NCBI GenBank assembly: GCA_013420905.1
Contig: JAAXNY010000001.1
Span: forward strand, 7,750,001 to 7,814,000
Source of the DNA: Collybia mongolica
Lineage: Eukaryota > Basidiomycota > Agaricomycetes > Agaricales > Clitocybaceae
Direction of reading: 5' to 3'
DNA: 64,000 nt
Part shown: in pieces, positions 24,256-35,520 of the stretch
How the letters are laid out: each line of letters opens with the position of its first letter
Position numbering within the stretch: position 1 is the first letter of the stretch
Notes under the pieces: model-generated
What the model was told of the DNA's origin: nothing
The model's database searches: none
The model's input: only the letters and a program-made list of their open reading frames with translations
Translations under genes and position numbers: made by a program

Positions 24256-25479
24256 CTGTACTTTACAGTCCCCCACATGTCCTTGCAGACTCTGCATGGA
24301 CTCTGCAAGGACAGCACAGAGTCTGTGCGGACTCACTTACTTTCTTCTATTATACTGGGGATATGTTTAATTTTTTTAAGAAAGGTTATACTGGAGGTTC
24401 TGTGGACTTACTTACTCTTTTACTTACTGACAATCTACATAATTGATAGGGTATTAACATATGTCATTACTGATAATAGTACATGGATGGTAAATGTAAT
24501 TTAATATAGGTGGGGGCCCCTGCCCCCGCCCTCCTGTTGTCCTCATCAACCCCTGCAGTGTCATCAGTGGCCTGGGTTTCAGCAGCAGTGGCACTGGCTG
24601 CTTTTCTTGTTGTTGTCCCCATTCTTGTTGTTGTCATCATCCTTGTGGTGGTGGTGGTCGTCTTCATTGTAGTTGTTGTTGTCATTGCTGTCTTCCTTGG
24701 GCCCGCCCTGCATTCACAGTTAGGTGCACTGGAGCACCCTGGATGTTGGTGGCCATACCCTTCTCGTCTCAGGTTCCTGAAGTGGGGGGGAGGGGACGTG
24801 CTGCGTGGTGAGTGCATAGGTGAGTGGCAATGTGGGACTCACCTCACTCTGCCCCTCGGGGCACCCTTTTCTTGTGGTCCCCTTGTTCTGGGTCCATTTC
24901 CACCCCTCGCCCCACATCGTTTCAGTGTTTGTCGGTGTTTGTTGGCATTGGGTGTGTTGGGCATGTTGGTGTTGGCATTGTGGTTGCATTGGTGTTGGTG
25001 TTGTCAGTTTGGTGGGTGTCGTTGATGTGGTTGAAGAGAACCAATGAAGATGTGGCAATGGTAATGTGACCATGGCATGTGCTTTGTGATCACGTGATTA
25101 AGAGATGTGGACTTCAAGCTGGCTTACCTTCTAGCTTTGAATGCCTGCCTTGCCCAACAGTTATGAACACAAAAAATATTACGTAATGCTCATCCCTGTG
25201 CGTGTTCGAATCCAGTTGGTTGCAAGTTTTTCAGCACCGTTATGTTATGTTATTAATAACAAATAGTATAAAAATTACATTAATAATCTGATTAGTAATA
25301 TTATTAGTCATGGCCAGCCACGCGGACTCTACATGTCATCCATCCATGCTTGTCTGCGTGTCCACATAAAATTACGCAGATTAATGCGGACTTGGCACAG
25401 ATGCAGATTGTCATCTGGCTGAGCATCCTGCCAAATGAGTCCATGTGTCCGCACAGGTTATGTGGCTTAGTGTAAAGAC
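24256..25479. mobile_element. Candidate insertion flanked by an 11 bp direct repeat
   Basis: The 1224 bp between two copies of CTCAATAGAGG (24245-24255 and 25480-25490) has related inverted ends: CTTTACAGTCCCCCACATG on the left and, read from the right, CTTTACACTAAGCCACATA. Inside are GT- and TTG-rich low-complexity stretches and several GCGGACTC / GAGTCC words near both ends. It contains no recognisable gene. The 11 bp flank is longer than usual for known DNA elements, so part of it may belong to the termini. Confidence 0.5.
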
Positions 25480-25762
25480 CTCAATAGAGGTTAAGATCTG
25501 TCAGTGGGGCTTTTGACACAGGAACAGACCACCAGCCAATTTTACTACCATAAGCACTGGAACTTTTCTTTCTGACCATGGATCTCGTGACAGAAGGGTT
25601 CATGTAAAATAAGTTTACTAGCATAGAAATTAGAATGGGAAATTTGTGGAGCTAAAGGGATCTCACCACTCTAAATTTTGGACCTTTGACTGAGCATGGG
25701 TAGAGACTCCAGTAGACTAGTGATATATAAACCACAATACAAGTCAGGAAATTCAGAATACT

Positions 25763-26152
25763 ATGAACACAAACCTCAAGTCCAGCTTTACTGTTACCTC
25801 TAAAATTCCATCTTGCACTGCAAGCAATCATGGGGCAAGTGCAACAGAATCTGAAACAGAGTCTGACCAAGAAAGCACCAATGATTTTGTGGAACCTTGT
25901 TCACCAGAGAATCAACTTGGTTTACTGGAGAATAGGGATTGGGTAACTTGCCATTCTGATGTCTCAAGTCAGAGAGCCAATGCAACTGGGGAAACAGGTG
26001 AGTGTTGGTTTGAATTGGGGTTCATGCTGAAGCTGATATTGCATGCAGAAGGTGGTAACCTGGTCCTTGACAATAGCAAGGCAGATGCAGAAGTCAGCAT
26101 TGTCCATCCAGCTGGAGAAAAGGTATGTGGTAATACTTACAAGATATGTTAA
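25763..26152 (+). CDS. Unrecognised open frame within the island
   Basis: A 129-codon frame starting at a good ATG, rich in Ser, Thr and Glu (SATESETESDQESTNDF). A possible donor (GTGAGT, near 25998) sits inside it. It resembles no family known to me. It could be an exon of another base-element gene or a chance frame. Codon composition is AT-rich like its surroundings. Confidence 0.25.
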   Translation: MNTNLKSSFTVTSKIPSCTASNHGASATESETESDQESTNDFVEPCSPENQLGLLENRDWVTCHSDVSSQRANATGETGECWFELGFMLKLILHAEGGNLVLDNSKADAEVSIVHPAGEKVCGNTYKIC

Positions 26153-26427
26153 AGATTGTACTCCTCATTGTGTGTTTGTGGCTAGAAGAATATTACAATC
26201 CACATCCATATTCAAGGTGGACACCTGATAAACACAACATTCAACATCAATTTTCAACAAGAAACAGGGCAGGGAACAAAGTGTGTGTGAGTCAGACAAA
26301 GGGGATAGACGGGGGGGTAAATGACAGAGATTACAAAAAAATAGCAATGAAGATATTTATGTACATTAAGATTATAGGACACCTAAATTATTCAGTATTA
26401 CACTAAATGCACAATAGTACCTATTAT

Positions 26428-28999
26428 TTATTTTGTGCAAGTCTTTTGAGCTTCTTCACAAAGCCCAGCCATTAGTTTGTCATTCCATTTTTTCTGTTCC
26501 TTTGTCTCATGGCCAATACACAGTTTGTCAGGACTGAGCTCCAACCATTCCTCAGAAAGACTCTCATGGCCGTCCTCAGTCCAATTGAGGACTGCTAGTA
26601 AGACAATTGGCTGGTTGTTGTCATACTGATGCTGTATTCGATGGATGTACTTGCCACAATGGTTGCCCTCAATCACAAGAAGCAACCTATTGTTATATAT
26701 CAGGTTGGGATGTTCTGGGATGACCTATTCTGGAGGCACAGTCCTTGTTGTCATGTAATGTGTGTACTGGAACAACAACCATCCATTCACTTGTTTAATT
26801 GAGACAACCAGCTCCTTGCTGTCATGTTCCCAGCCTGTGACTGAGACCTTCAATGCTATATCAATGAGCTATTGATCTACATAGTAGTGGGTGGGAAGGA
26901 CTTTTGAGTGGCTGTGATGGGGTGGGGAGGTGGGGATTCTGGGGGGCTGGCTCAGCCTCTAAGGAAAATGGAACAGGGGTCCGCAATGATGGGTTCCAGG
27001 CTGGTGTAGAGTAGTGGAAATCAGGCATGGGGGTGCTACTACTCCCAGCTACTGTGGCAGTGGGTTCTGTAGGTGGGTTCTGGACAAAATGAGCTGGAAG
27101 GGGTGTGAAATTTTTGTTCTTGGTAGGGGCAAAATTGTACAGCTTGGGATGAGAACTTGGGGGAAGTATGTTAATAATGCCAACCAATTGGAATAAGATA
27201 ACTTACAATATTTCTACAATGTCATCATAATCTAAAACTTGAGCTTGAAATGGATGGGCCAGGTTGAGGTGGATGAATTGGACAGTGAGTTTGAGGCCAC
27301 TTAATGTATTTTGCAGTGGCTGAACATCCTTGACAGTTGCATGATAGCCCTTCATTGGGTGGCTGGCCTTCTTGACTATGACTTCTGTGCCAATCCACGG
27401 CACTCGCTTGTGCTTTAGAGGCATGCTACTTGATGTGGATGGTTGTCCATGAAGTACAATTGGCGGGTCAATGACTTTTGATCCAATTGATATGGACTGC
27501 ATGTGGCTGTTTGAATGTTAAGTAGCAGTTTATTGAGGGTATTGATAATGTACCTACCTTTAGAATGTTTTGAAGCACATAGCCTTGAGTTACTTCCTCC
27601 TCAACAAGTCAGTCAGCAATAGTTACTTCTTCTTCATCCACCCCTATCACCCATCCCCTTTCCCCCTGCAGATCTCCACTTAATACTTTGGCATAGTGAC
27701 CAGGTGCAACATGCTTCCGCAAGTCAGACCACAGAACCATCCTTCTGCCCTCCCCAGTCTTAAGATCTGCTTCTGCAGAATGCGCCCCTGTGGCTTTGAT
27801 AATACCCCATGTTCTCAAAGACCTGACAAATACCTCTTCACCTTCATAAAATTTTCACTCTGAGGGGCAAGGGAATTTTGCATGTTCATTTTTGGGTTGG
27901 GGGGCCATTGAAAATGCATAAAACACATTGGTTGACATGGAGACTGTGGCAAGAGATATTGTATGGATGTGGAATTGTTTACACTCAAGGCAGAACTTGA
28001 ATGAGCAACTCCAGACAGTACATGTCCCATCCTCTTTCTTTGAGGATCTTGTGTTGGGGTGGGCCAGCATGAAACCATCCCACATCTGATGGTTGAATTG
28101 GGTGGGATCAGAGTGGGGGGGAGTGCGTTTCCTTTTCCCAGACAAAGAGCTGGCATTGCAAGAAGGAAGATGGGGGATTAGAAGGAGGCTAACTTGCCCC
28201 CAGTTCTCAACAGATGAGACATATCCCACATCCCCTTTGTAAAGCCCCTGATGGACTGTGACCCAATCTCCAATGGAGGGAAATGCTCCACAGAATTCCA
28301 TGTCCAACAGGTGAGTCCAATCATCCATCTCAACTGCAGAGAAGCCTTTCTGAGGCTGAATGATACAGGGGACCAAATATAGGAGGTGCGATAGGTGAAC
28401 ATTCATCATGGCCTCAATATAGATCCAGCCTTTGATATTGTCCTATGTGAATGCTGACCTCATCCTGTGGTCTGGAAGTGCTTTCTCCAGAAGGTACATG
28501 ACATCATCCTCTTCCTTCCCCACCTAGAGATAATATACCAGATCAGTGAAATAACAAATTGCAATGATTAAGTACTCACAATGCAGCAAACCCTCAGTAG
28601 TCTGTAATCTTGATCAGTTGGCCGGTGGTCTATGTTACCTTGGGATGGGGAGTCCGTGTCACTATCAAAATCACTGTCATTATTGCACATTGACTGGTGC
28701 ATGCGTGACTGCTCCAATATTCCTTCCAATAAATTGTTAAGGCATTCATTTTTGTGGTGGTGATCCACCCTTGAGGAACTCGATGGCCCTGGCACGTCAT
28801 CAGGCTGTTTGTGCATCTGATCATCAATGAAATCTATAATGTTGAAGTTAATGTGCCCCCGGACAACAAACATGGCAGTCAACTTACCATTGACCAGGTC
28901 ATCTCTAAGGCCCTCCTCCTCCTCCTCCTCCTCCTTGTTGTCCACTTGAGCTTCAAGATCAATGAAACCATATAATTTGTCAAGGATGTTCCTTGGCAT
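26428..28999 (-). pseudogene. Spt5-like transcription elongation factor gene (NGN + KOW), decayed
   Basis: Spt5 forms the Spt4/Spt5 elongation factor on RNA polymerase II. Minus-strand order: MPRNILDKLYGFIDLEAQVD with an acidic run, as at the N-terminus of fungal Spt5; then across an intron an NGN-like segment (VMYLLEKALPDHRMRSAF, later IKGWIYIEAMMNVHLSHLL); then KOW-like repeats (GDWVTVHQGLYKGDVGYVSS, and GHYAKVLSGDLQGERGWV); then a Pro-rich tail and a C-terminal domain (WLELSPDKLCIGHETKEQKK). In-frame stops at 28443-28445, 27855-27857 and 27609-27611, plus others downstream, make it a pseudogene. It lies head-to-head with the transposase gene, inside the element, and is clearly not the housekeeping copy. 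Confidence 0.72.
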
Positions 29000-29154
29000 G
29001 GGCTTGCGGACATTTTGACAGCAACGTCCTAGGGGTTTCCTGAGGGGACATTAGTTTCTTTAACTTCATTCACCCATATTCATTGTTTTGTATTGTGGTG
29101 CTTATTGTACTACTACATGTTCTATATACTATTTATGTCTACAGAAGGGATTGT

Positions 29155-30740
29155 ACTTACTTGAAGCTTCAAAGGGGAGGGAGGGGAGGGAGGGCCGGGA
29201 GACAATGGTGGTGGTTTGGGACAAAGAGCAAAACCATGTGAAAGCGGGCCACCAGCCAATGATATGGCTCAGAATGTTCAGCTGCCAGGTGTACAGTTCT
29301 GCACACCCAGGGGCCAAACACATCAATGTTTTGGTTTGGGGCATAACCAAAACATTGATGTGTTTGGCCCCTGGTGATAGGGCCCGAAATTGTTTGCACT
29401 TATAAAGTCAACAAGTAAGGCTATTAGTATCATTTCTAATAACCAAGTAAATGGTAATAAAGGATTAGAGTCGAGCTCCGAGATGGCTAATCAGAGTGAA
29501 CTAGTCTAATGGGTAATACACTATCAGTACAGAGGACTATGAGTACAGCCTATTATTAGTCCTATTCACCATGCCTGGTTACAACCTCAGTATCTTAATT
29601 CATAAGTAACCATTGTAGTATGATATCATTAGTCTGGGGATCATCATTAATAGGAGAAGTAATTGTAAATTCAGGACTTGCACAACCCAATCCTAGTCAG
29701 GAGCACTTGGTATTAACTACCGGAAGAAACAGGACACTAAATGACAACTGGGATGATCAGGAGAAGTAAAAGACAGTGCCATGCTGTTTTAAATAACCAA
29801 GTGCGCAGTTGGGCCTTGATAAGAGTTTAGCCAGCTCTTTCAATATTGGATAAGTAACAAGTAACAACATAATTGGCATGCATGGCATGCGCACCAAGTT
29901 GTAGAGGGCAAGTCAGCATTAAATACAAGATCCTTGGCACGGGAGAGTGCAGTTCCATATAAAATTTACAATTCCTTATGATATTTAGTTTGTACACTAT
30001 AAATAGACTGTAGATGAGTAGCGCAAAGGGAAGGAATCTTGCCCCCACTTTGCACTACTATAGAGTATACAAATCATATTTGTTGAAACACTATTGCATG
30101 CACGAATTAAGGATCAGATTGCTTCAAGTTGTCTTGATTGGAATTGTTTGAAGAGATCATAGAATTGAAGAGTCCTAGTTCACTTGGAACTTAGTACTGC
30201 ATTGTCCATTGGAATTACTAGGCACTTGGCCTTTAGTGCACTTGGCACTGTTTGTTTAATAAGTCACTTGGACTTATAGATCCACTTGGGATCATTAATA
30301 ATTGAATGTACACTTGGTACTCAGTCTATTGGATTGAAAGATATTATAAATATACCTAGCAAGCTTTAAACTTGTGTTAAGGCTTTGTCTGAATCAAACC
30401 CATCAAGAGATCATTGGAAAGGGCCTTGACTAGTACTATTCAAAGCTTAGTGTTTCCAAGCACTTGAACCCAAACTCAAAACAGGCAATTCCTACCATTT
30501 GTGTGTTGATTATTAGATTTGGTGTGTGTGTGTGTAAGAGATTACATTACACAGCATCAGCACACTTATAGCCCAGGAGCCCCCTTTCACTGGGTGTGGG
30601 GAACTGTACACCTGGTGGCTGAACATTCCGAGCTGTATCATCAGCTGGTGGCCCACTTTTGCATGGTTTTGCTCTTTGTCCCAAACCACTACCATCATCT
30701 CCTGGCCCTCCCTCCTCTTTGGCCCTTGAGTAAGTACCTT
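29155..30740. repeat. Long palindrome forming a divergent promoter and leader, split by an LTR-like unit
   Basis: The core is a perfect 30 bp inverted repeat (29307-29336 and 29345-29374) with an 8 nt spacer. Beyond the core, the left arm (29155-29306) is matched in reverse by 30590-30740 with roughly 85% identity. The right arm is separated from the core only by the 1215 bp insertion at 29375-30589. Both arms end outward in a canonical splice donor (GTAAGTAC on each transcript strand). Transcripts towards the Spt5-like gene and towards the transposase would therefore begin with homologous first exons. This is probably the bidirectional promoter of the base element (inference). Confidence 0.7.
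29375..30589. mobile_element. Solo-LTR-like insertion, 1215 bp
   Basis: Starts TGATAGGGCCC and ends GGGCTCC-complementary ...CCCTTTCA, so the termini are TG...CA with a short inverted match (TGATAGGG / TGAAAGGG). It interrupts the palindrome exactly, with CTGG on both sides as a probable 4 bp target duplication. It contains a TATA-like box (CTATAAATAG near 29997) and about six CACTTGG words between 30181 and 30320, but no long open frame. These are features of a solo long terminal repeat; retroelement family unknown. Confidence 0.55.
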
Positions 30741-32505
30741 TCATAATACATTAGTAGTCAGTATATAGGTATATAGAAACTGTAAAATACACATTAAGTA
30801 CAATACATTGAACAATTAAGATTGAATGAAGTAAAAAACAAAGCTAATGTATTCACTGCTAGGAAACCCAGGAATGTTGCCACAGGTGCGACACACAACA
30901 TTCTGCCATTTCAGAAATATCAAGGCGCACATTGAGGAGGGCAACATCAGCCAGGAAGGACAATACTAGGTGGAAAGAGACTTTGATGTTGGGATCTGGC
31001 CTGTCAATTCATGTATGCATCTTCAATGAGTGCCTGCTAATGTCTGTTTCTTAGAGATTGTGCACTATGGGTGCAAACCAACATCCCTGTGCATGTGGTT
31101 GTGGCTTGCAAGTTAATTGCAAAACTGAAGCGCAACACCAGAAAGGCCAGGGGCCTTCATATCTCATATTGTTAGTCCTAGAGCAGAATGCATTCCTGAT
31201 GCAGAGTATTAAATGTGATTCTCAGGAGAAGAAAAGGAAGAAATCTTCTCACAGTTCACTGAAAGAGCAGACTATGGGACGCTGCCCTCCTAGTTGGCAA
31301 CACTGTTCACTAGGGAAGGACTCCACACTTAATTGTGTCACACATTCCGAGAACTCTATGCTTGTGAATTTACAAGGGAATGACCATAAAGATGGTTCCC
31401 CATTGCAAACCACTCCTGAAGATCTTGAAGATGATCTGGACTTTCCAATGGGTGAGGCAGGTCCTTCTGGAACTGATAATTACACCTCCAAACTGCCCCC
31501 AGCACCAGGAATTCCACTGCATACTTATAATGACAACGAATATGGCTTGTCAAATCCATGCTGTTCCCATTGCATTGCAGACTTCCTTGACAAAATCAGC
31601 CAGGAAAGATGGGGATCCAATCTAACTTGACAGTTCATAGTCAATAGTGGTGAGAGTAGCAAAGAAGATGAGAGCCAGGACACACAGAATGATGAAGACA
31701 CAGAGGATGATGAGGATATGGAAATTGAGGATCTCACCAGCAGTGATGAAGACCTCCCAGAAGACAATGATGAATACAATATGCTGAGCATGGAGTCTGG
31801 ACAGGAAGGAGTCTTGGTATGGGATCTCCTTGGTGAGAGCTTCATGAAGGAAGCCTCACAATTAGGTCTGTCTACTCTAATATACTCCTCTACTGATACC
31901 TGATATGTAGTTTCAGATCAAATGGTGGATGAAAGTGACCTAGTCCTCCTCTGTCTCTATGCTATCAAAGTTGAAGACAGCCTCTCTGATATAACATTCA
32001 ACAAACTTTGTTATGTATCCACCCAGTCACCAGGAGAATCCCTGAAGAACACAGAGAAATGCATTCAGTTTCTCTCCGGCTTCCAACCAGTATGCTACAA
32101 TTGTTGCCCCTTGTCATGTATTTGCTACACTGGGCCTTATGAATCCCTCACAAAATACCCAAAGTGTAATGCCGACCGCTATAAAGCTGATGGGAGGTCA
32201 CCATACTCATACTTCAAGTACCCCCACCTATGTGTGATGCTTGCAAGTATTTCCTATGCAAAGAAAGTGCAATACCAGTCCAAGCACCTACATGACCCAA
32301 CAAAAATATGTAACTGATATTTTCAATGGCACTCATTACCTGTTACTCCAGGAGACCTTCATCACAATTGGCAATGAAGAGCTCCCAAAGTGGTTTTTTT
32401 CAGATCCTCACAATATTGCACTTGGGTTATCTACTGACCGTTTTGGTCCTTTCAAGTGCTGTACCAAGACTGCATGGCCATTAATATTGTTTAATTATAA
32501 CCTCC

Positions 32506-32882
32506 TGTCAGCAATACAACAATAACAGTCACTGCAGGATATCAGAGAGTAGAAGAGGAGAGATAGCACAAGAGATAGAGAGTTGAGAAGACCTGTCTGT
32601 ATTGCAGAGAATGGGCGAGATCAAGACTACAGAACAAGTAGCTAGAGGAGCAGTATATATACAACTACCTAAGGGGGACCAGAGTAGAATAAATATGGAG
32701 AAAGGTAAACCAAACATAACCAGGGTAGTGCACAGCATCAATCAAATGATGAAATGGAATGATGGGAATGATGGGAGAATTGTAACTACTGGGGATAGAT
32801 GAAATAACAGCTGATCCCCCTAGATAAGAGATAAGATAAGATCAAAAGACGGAGATAAGATGGGAATATAATTTTCATGACA
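32506..32882. mobile_element. Solo LTR, 377 bp
   Basis: Begins TGTCAGCAATAC and ends TTTTCATGACA, giving the inverted termini TGTCA/TGACA typical of LTRs. A perfect 5 bp target duplication CCTCC flanks it (32501-32505 and 32883-32887). It contains a TATATATA-type box near 32655 and no coding capacity. It interrupts the Tnp2 coding sequence between the NYN-L and PP-E-RFLK codons. The internal retroelement region has been lost, presumably by LTR-LTR recombination. Confidence 0.85.
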
Positions 32883-33912
32883 CCTCCCTCCAGAAGAGCG
32901 GTTTCTCAAGGCAAATGTCATTCCACTTGGGACAATCCCTGGGCCAAAGAAACCTGATGATATGGATTCATTCTTGTGGCCCCCTGTCCAGGAACTATTG
33001 CAGCTCAAGATGGGTGTATCTGCCTTTGATGCACTCACCAACTCTGTCTTCCTCCTACATGCATACCTCATTGTGGTTTTTGGTGATATACCTGTGATCT
33101 CAATGGTCATGCACATGAAAGGCCATAATGTGATTTCACCATGTCAGATGTGCACAATCAAAGGAGTCTGCATCCCATCCTCACAGTTAACAATGCACTA
33201 TGTTCCATTGTGCCATGATGGCTTCCCAGGGCCACAAGACAAATATGACCCAGCTGAACTTCCTCTACAAGATCATGTACAATTCATGGAACAGGCAAAG
33301 GAAGTCCAATATGCTGCAAGTGACACACATTCTGGACATCTTGCAACCAAGTATGGCATCAAAGGTATACCACTGCTCAATACTCTGAGCTCACTCTCTT
33401 TCCCCTGTTCATTCCCTTATGATTTCATGCATCTTATCTGGTCTAACCTCATTCCAAATCTGATTCACCTTTGGACTGGGAAGTTCAAGGACCTTCCCCA
33501 CAATGGTGAAGGCTATGTGTTGTCACCAACAGTATGGGAGGCTATTGGAGAGGCTACCAAAAATGCAGGAGGGACAATCCCAGCATCATTTGGATCTAGG
33601 GTTCCAAATATTGCATCCAAGAGGGCACAGATTATTGCTGAAACACATTCAATCTGGACATTGTATATTGCACCCACCCTCCTTAAAGGACAGTTTCTAC
33701 ATACTCAATACTATAAACACTTTATTAAATTAGTTCACCTATTAACAATTTGCTTAGAATTTGAAATCACCTGTAAACAAGTTGACACACTTGAGGGAGG
33801 TTTCCAGAATTGGGTTGAGGAGTACAAACAGTAAGTCATTCTTGTTGCTGACAAGATGCCATCTGATGAAACTACAGGCTATACTACCAATATGATCCAC
33901 AGCAGGTAGCTA

Positions 33913-35520
33913 CAGTGGCTCAAAAAACTGCCCCAATGTTTGTACATTTTTGAAAGATCAATATGGTATGAAGTGCTGACATAAGCAGGGGACCTGGGGG
34001 AATTATGTAAGATACTATGACATCGTGGCTTTCCAATGGACCCTGGATCATGTGATTTGGATCAAAACCCATTAAGCTATAGGCCAAACAAAATGATTAC
34101 TCATTGGGGCAGTTTTTTGACCCTCTATTAATTTTCTATCTAATACTTTGTATGACCACCTTTTGCCTTTATAACTGCTTGTATCCGCCTGGGCATACTT
34201 TCTATCAGGTTTTGGCATACCTCTGGTGGAATTTCACCCCACTCTTCAGCCAATCTATCCCACAACCCATGTACTCCTTTGGGTGGTGTCGGATATTCTT
34301 TAAGACGGCGCTTGAGATGTTCCCAAAGGTGTTCTATTGGATTCATGTCAGGGGATTGGGCAGGCCAGCCAAGGACTTGAATGTTGTTGTCTTCAAACCA
34401 CTGTGTGGCCAGTCCAGATGTGTGTTTGGGGTCGTTATCTTGCTGAAAGTAGCGCTCGCCATCCACCATTTCCAACTTCTCAAAACTTTCCTGAACTCCA
34501 CTCTCCAAAATTTCACAGTATTGAACCTTGTCCATGTTCCCCTGCACCTCTATGAGCTTTCCCACTCCATTCCACCCCATACAACCCCATACCATGAGGT
34601 TTCCTCCTCCTCCATGTTTGACAGTAGGTGATGTTGTTCTATCAGATGGTGGTTCTCCCCTTTGTTTCCAGACATAAACCTTTCCATCTGACCCAATCCT
34701 ATTGATTTTGGTCTCATCTGTCCATAGAACCCTTTTCCAGTCCTCCACAGTCCAGCTTTCATGATATTTTGCAAACTGGAGACGCCGGATGTGATGGGCT
34801 CGTTTGAGAAGAGGAGCTTTCCTCTTTGTAGCAGCATAAAATTGATTTTCCTTGAGTGCATTTCTGACTGTCTGGGGTGTGACAGGATTGGGGATGATGC
34901 CATTGATGAATTGGGTAGCCTGAACTGCATTATCAAGCTTCCCTGACTTGATTTGACAAATAATTGACTGTTTGTCACGAACAGACAGCTTGGAGGGGCG
35001 GCCACCAAGGTTGTTTTCTTTGTTTCCATCCACATCTTTGCTGATCCTACTGATGGTACCCTTCCCTAGACCAGTTTTCTCCTTGATTTGACGCTGAGAA
35101 TAGCCCTCATTGAGGAGAGAAACAACAGTATTGTGCTGAGCAGTAGAAATGGCTTTCATGATGGTGGTAAGAGGTCAAGAAGATGATTGAACCAATTCCA
35201 ACATGTCAAATTGATACAAATAAAGTCACATGACATTGTTTATTCTTCCCACAGTCCATAATGTTCTTGCATTGGATCATAAATGCCAGAATAATGGAAA
35301 ATAAGATAAGGGTCAAAAAACTGCCCCAATGAGTAGCCATTTTGTTTGGCTTATAGCTTAATGGATATTGATCCAAATCACATGATCCAGGGTCCATTGG
35401 AAAGCCACGATGTCATAGTATCTTACATAATTACCCCAGGTCCCCTGCTTATGTCAGCACTTCATACCATATTGATCTTTCAAAAATGTACAAACATTGG
35501 GGCAGTTTTTTGAGCCACTG
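33913..35520 (-). mobile_element. Tc1/mariner element with 212 bp inverted repeats
   Basis: 1608 bp, flanked by TA on both sides (33911-33912 and 35521-35522). The terminal inverted repeats are 33913-34124 and 35309-35520, 212 bp each, with only about six mismatches. Each repeat starts CAGTGGCTCAAAAAACTGCC and ends with the reverse of nearly the same sequence (GGGGCAGTTTTTTGACCCT), so every arm has an outer and an inner site in opposite orientation. The single gene is open. High arm identity points to recent insertion; it lies within the decayed Tnp2 gene and may be mobile. Confidence 0.95.
34140..35159 (-). CDS. Tc1 transposase, DD34E
   Basis: 339-residue transposase that cuts and pastes the surrounding element at TA sites. 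The N-terminus has a helix-turn-helix DNA-binding region (SLLNEGYSQRQIKEKTGLGK) and a second one near the GRPSKL hook-like motif. Catalytic residues: first Asp in VLWTDETKI, second Asp in YFQQDNDPKH, and Glu in NPIEHLWEHLK, with exactly 34 residues between the second Asp and the Glu. The GGGGNLMVWGCMGWNG block is typical of Tc1. The length is standard and no stop or frameshift is present. The start ATG at 35159 lies just inside the inverted repeat. It has no intron, unlike host genes. Confidence 0.95.
   Translation of the reverse strand: MKAISTAQHNTVVSLLNEGYSQRQIKEKTGLGKGTISRISKDVDGNKENNLGGRPSKLSVRDKQSIICQIKSGKLDNAVQATQFINGIIPNPVTPQTVRNALKENQFYAATKRKAPLLKRAHHIRRLQFAKYHESWTVEDWKRVLWTDETKINRIGSDGKVYVWKQRGEPPSDRTTSPTVKHGGGGNLMVWGCMGWNGVGKLIEVQGNMDKVQYCEILESGVQESFEKLEMVDGERYFQQDNDPKHTSGLATQWFEDNNIQVLGWPAQSPDMNPIEHLWEHLKRRLKEYPTPPKGVHGLWDRLAEEWGEIPPEVCQNLIESMPRRIQAVIKAKGGHTKY

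Noticed and set aside
24510..25025. Plus-strand frame coding a Val-rich, very hydrophobic peptide resembling a membrane protein
   Set aside because: It is the translation of GTT/GTC-type simple repeats inside the candidate 1.2 kb element. The opposite strand gives Thr-rich or His/Asp-rich runs from the same repeats.
34104..34631. 175-codon plus-strand frame over the Tc1 transposase
   Set aside because: Antisense shadow of the intact transposase gene.
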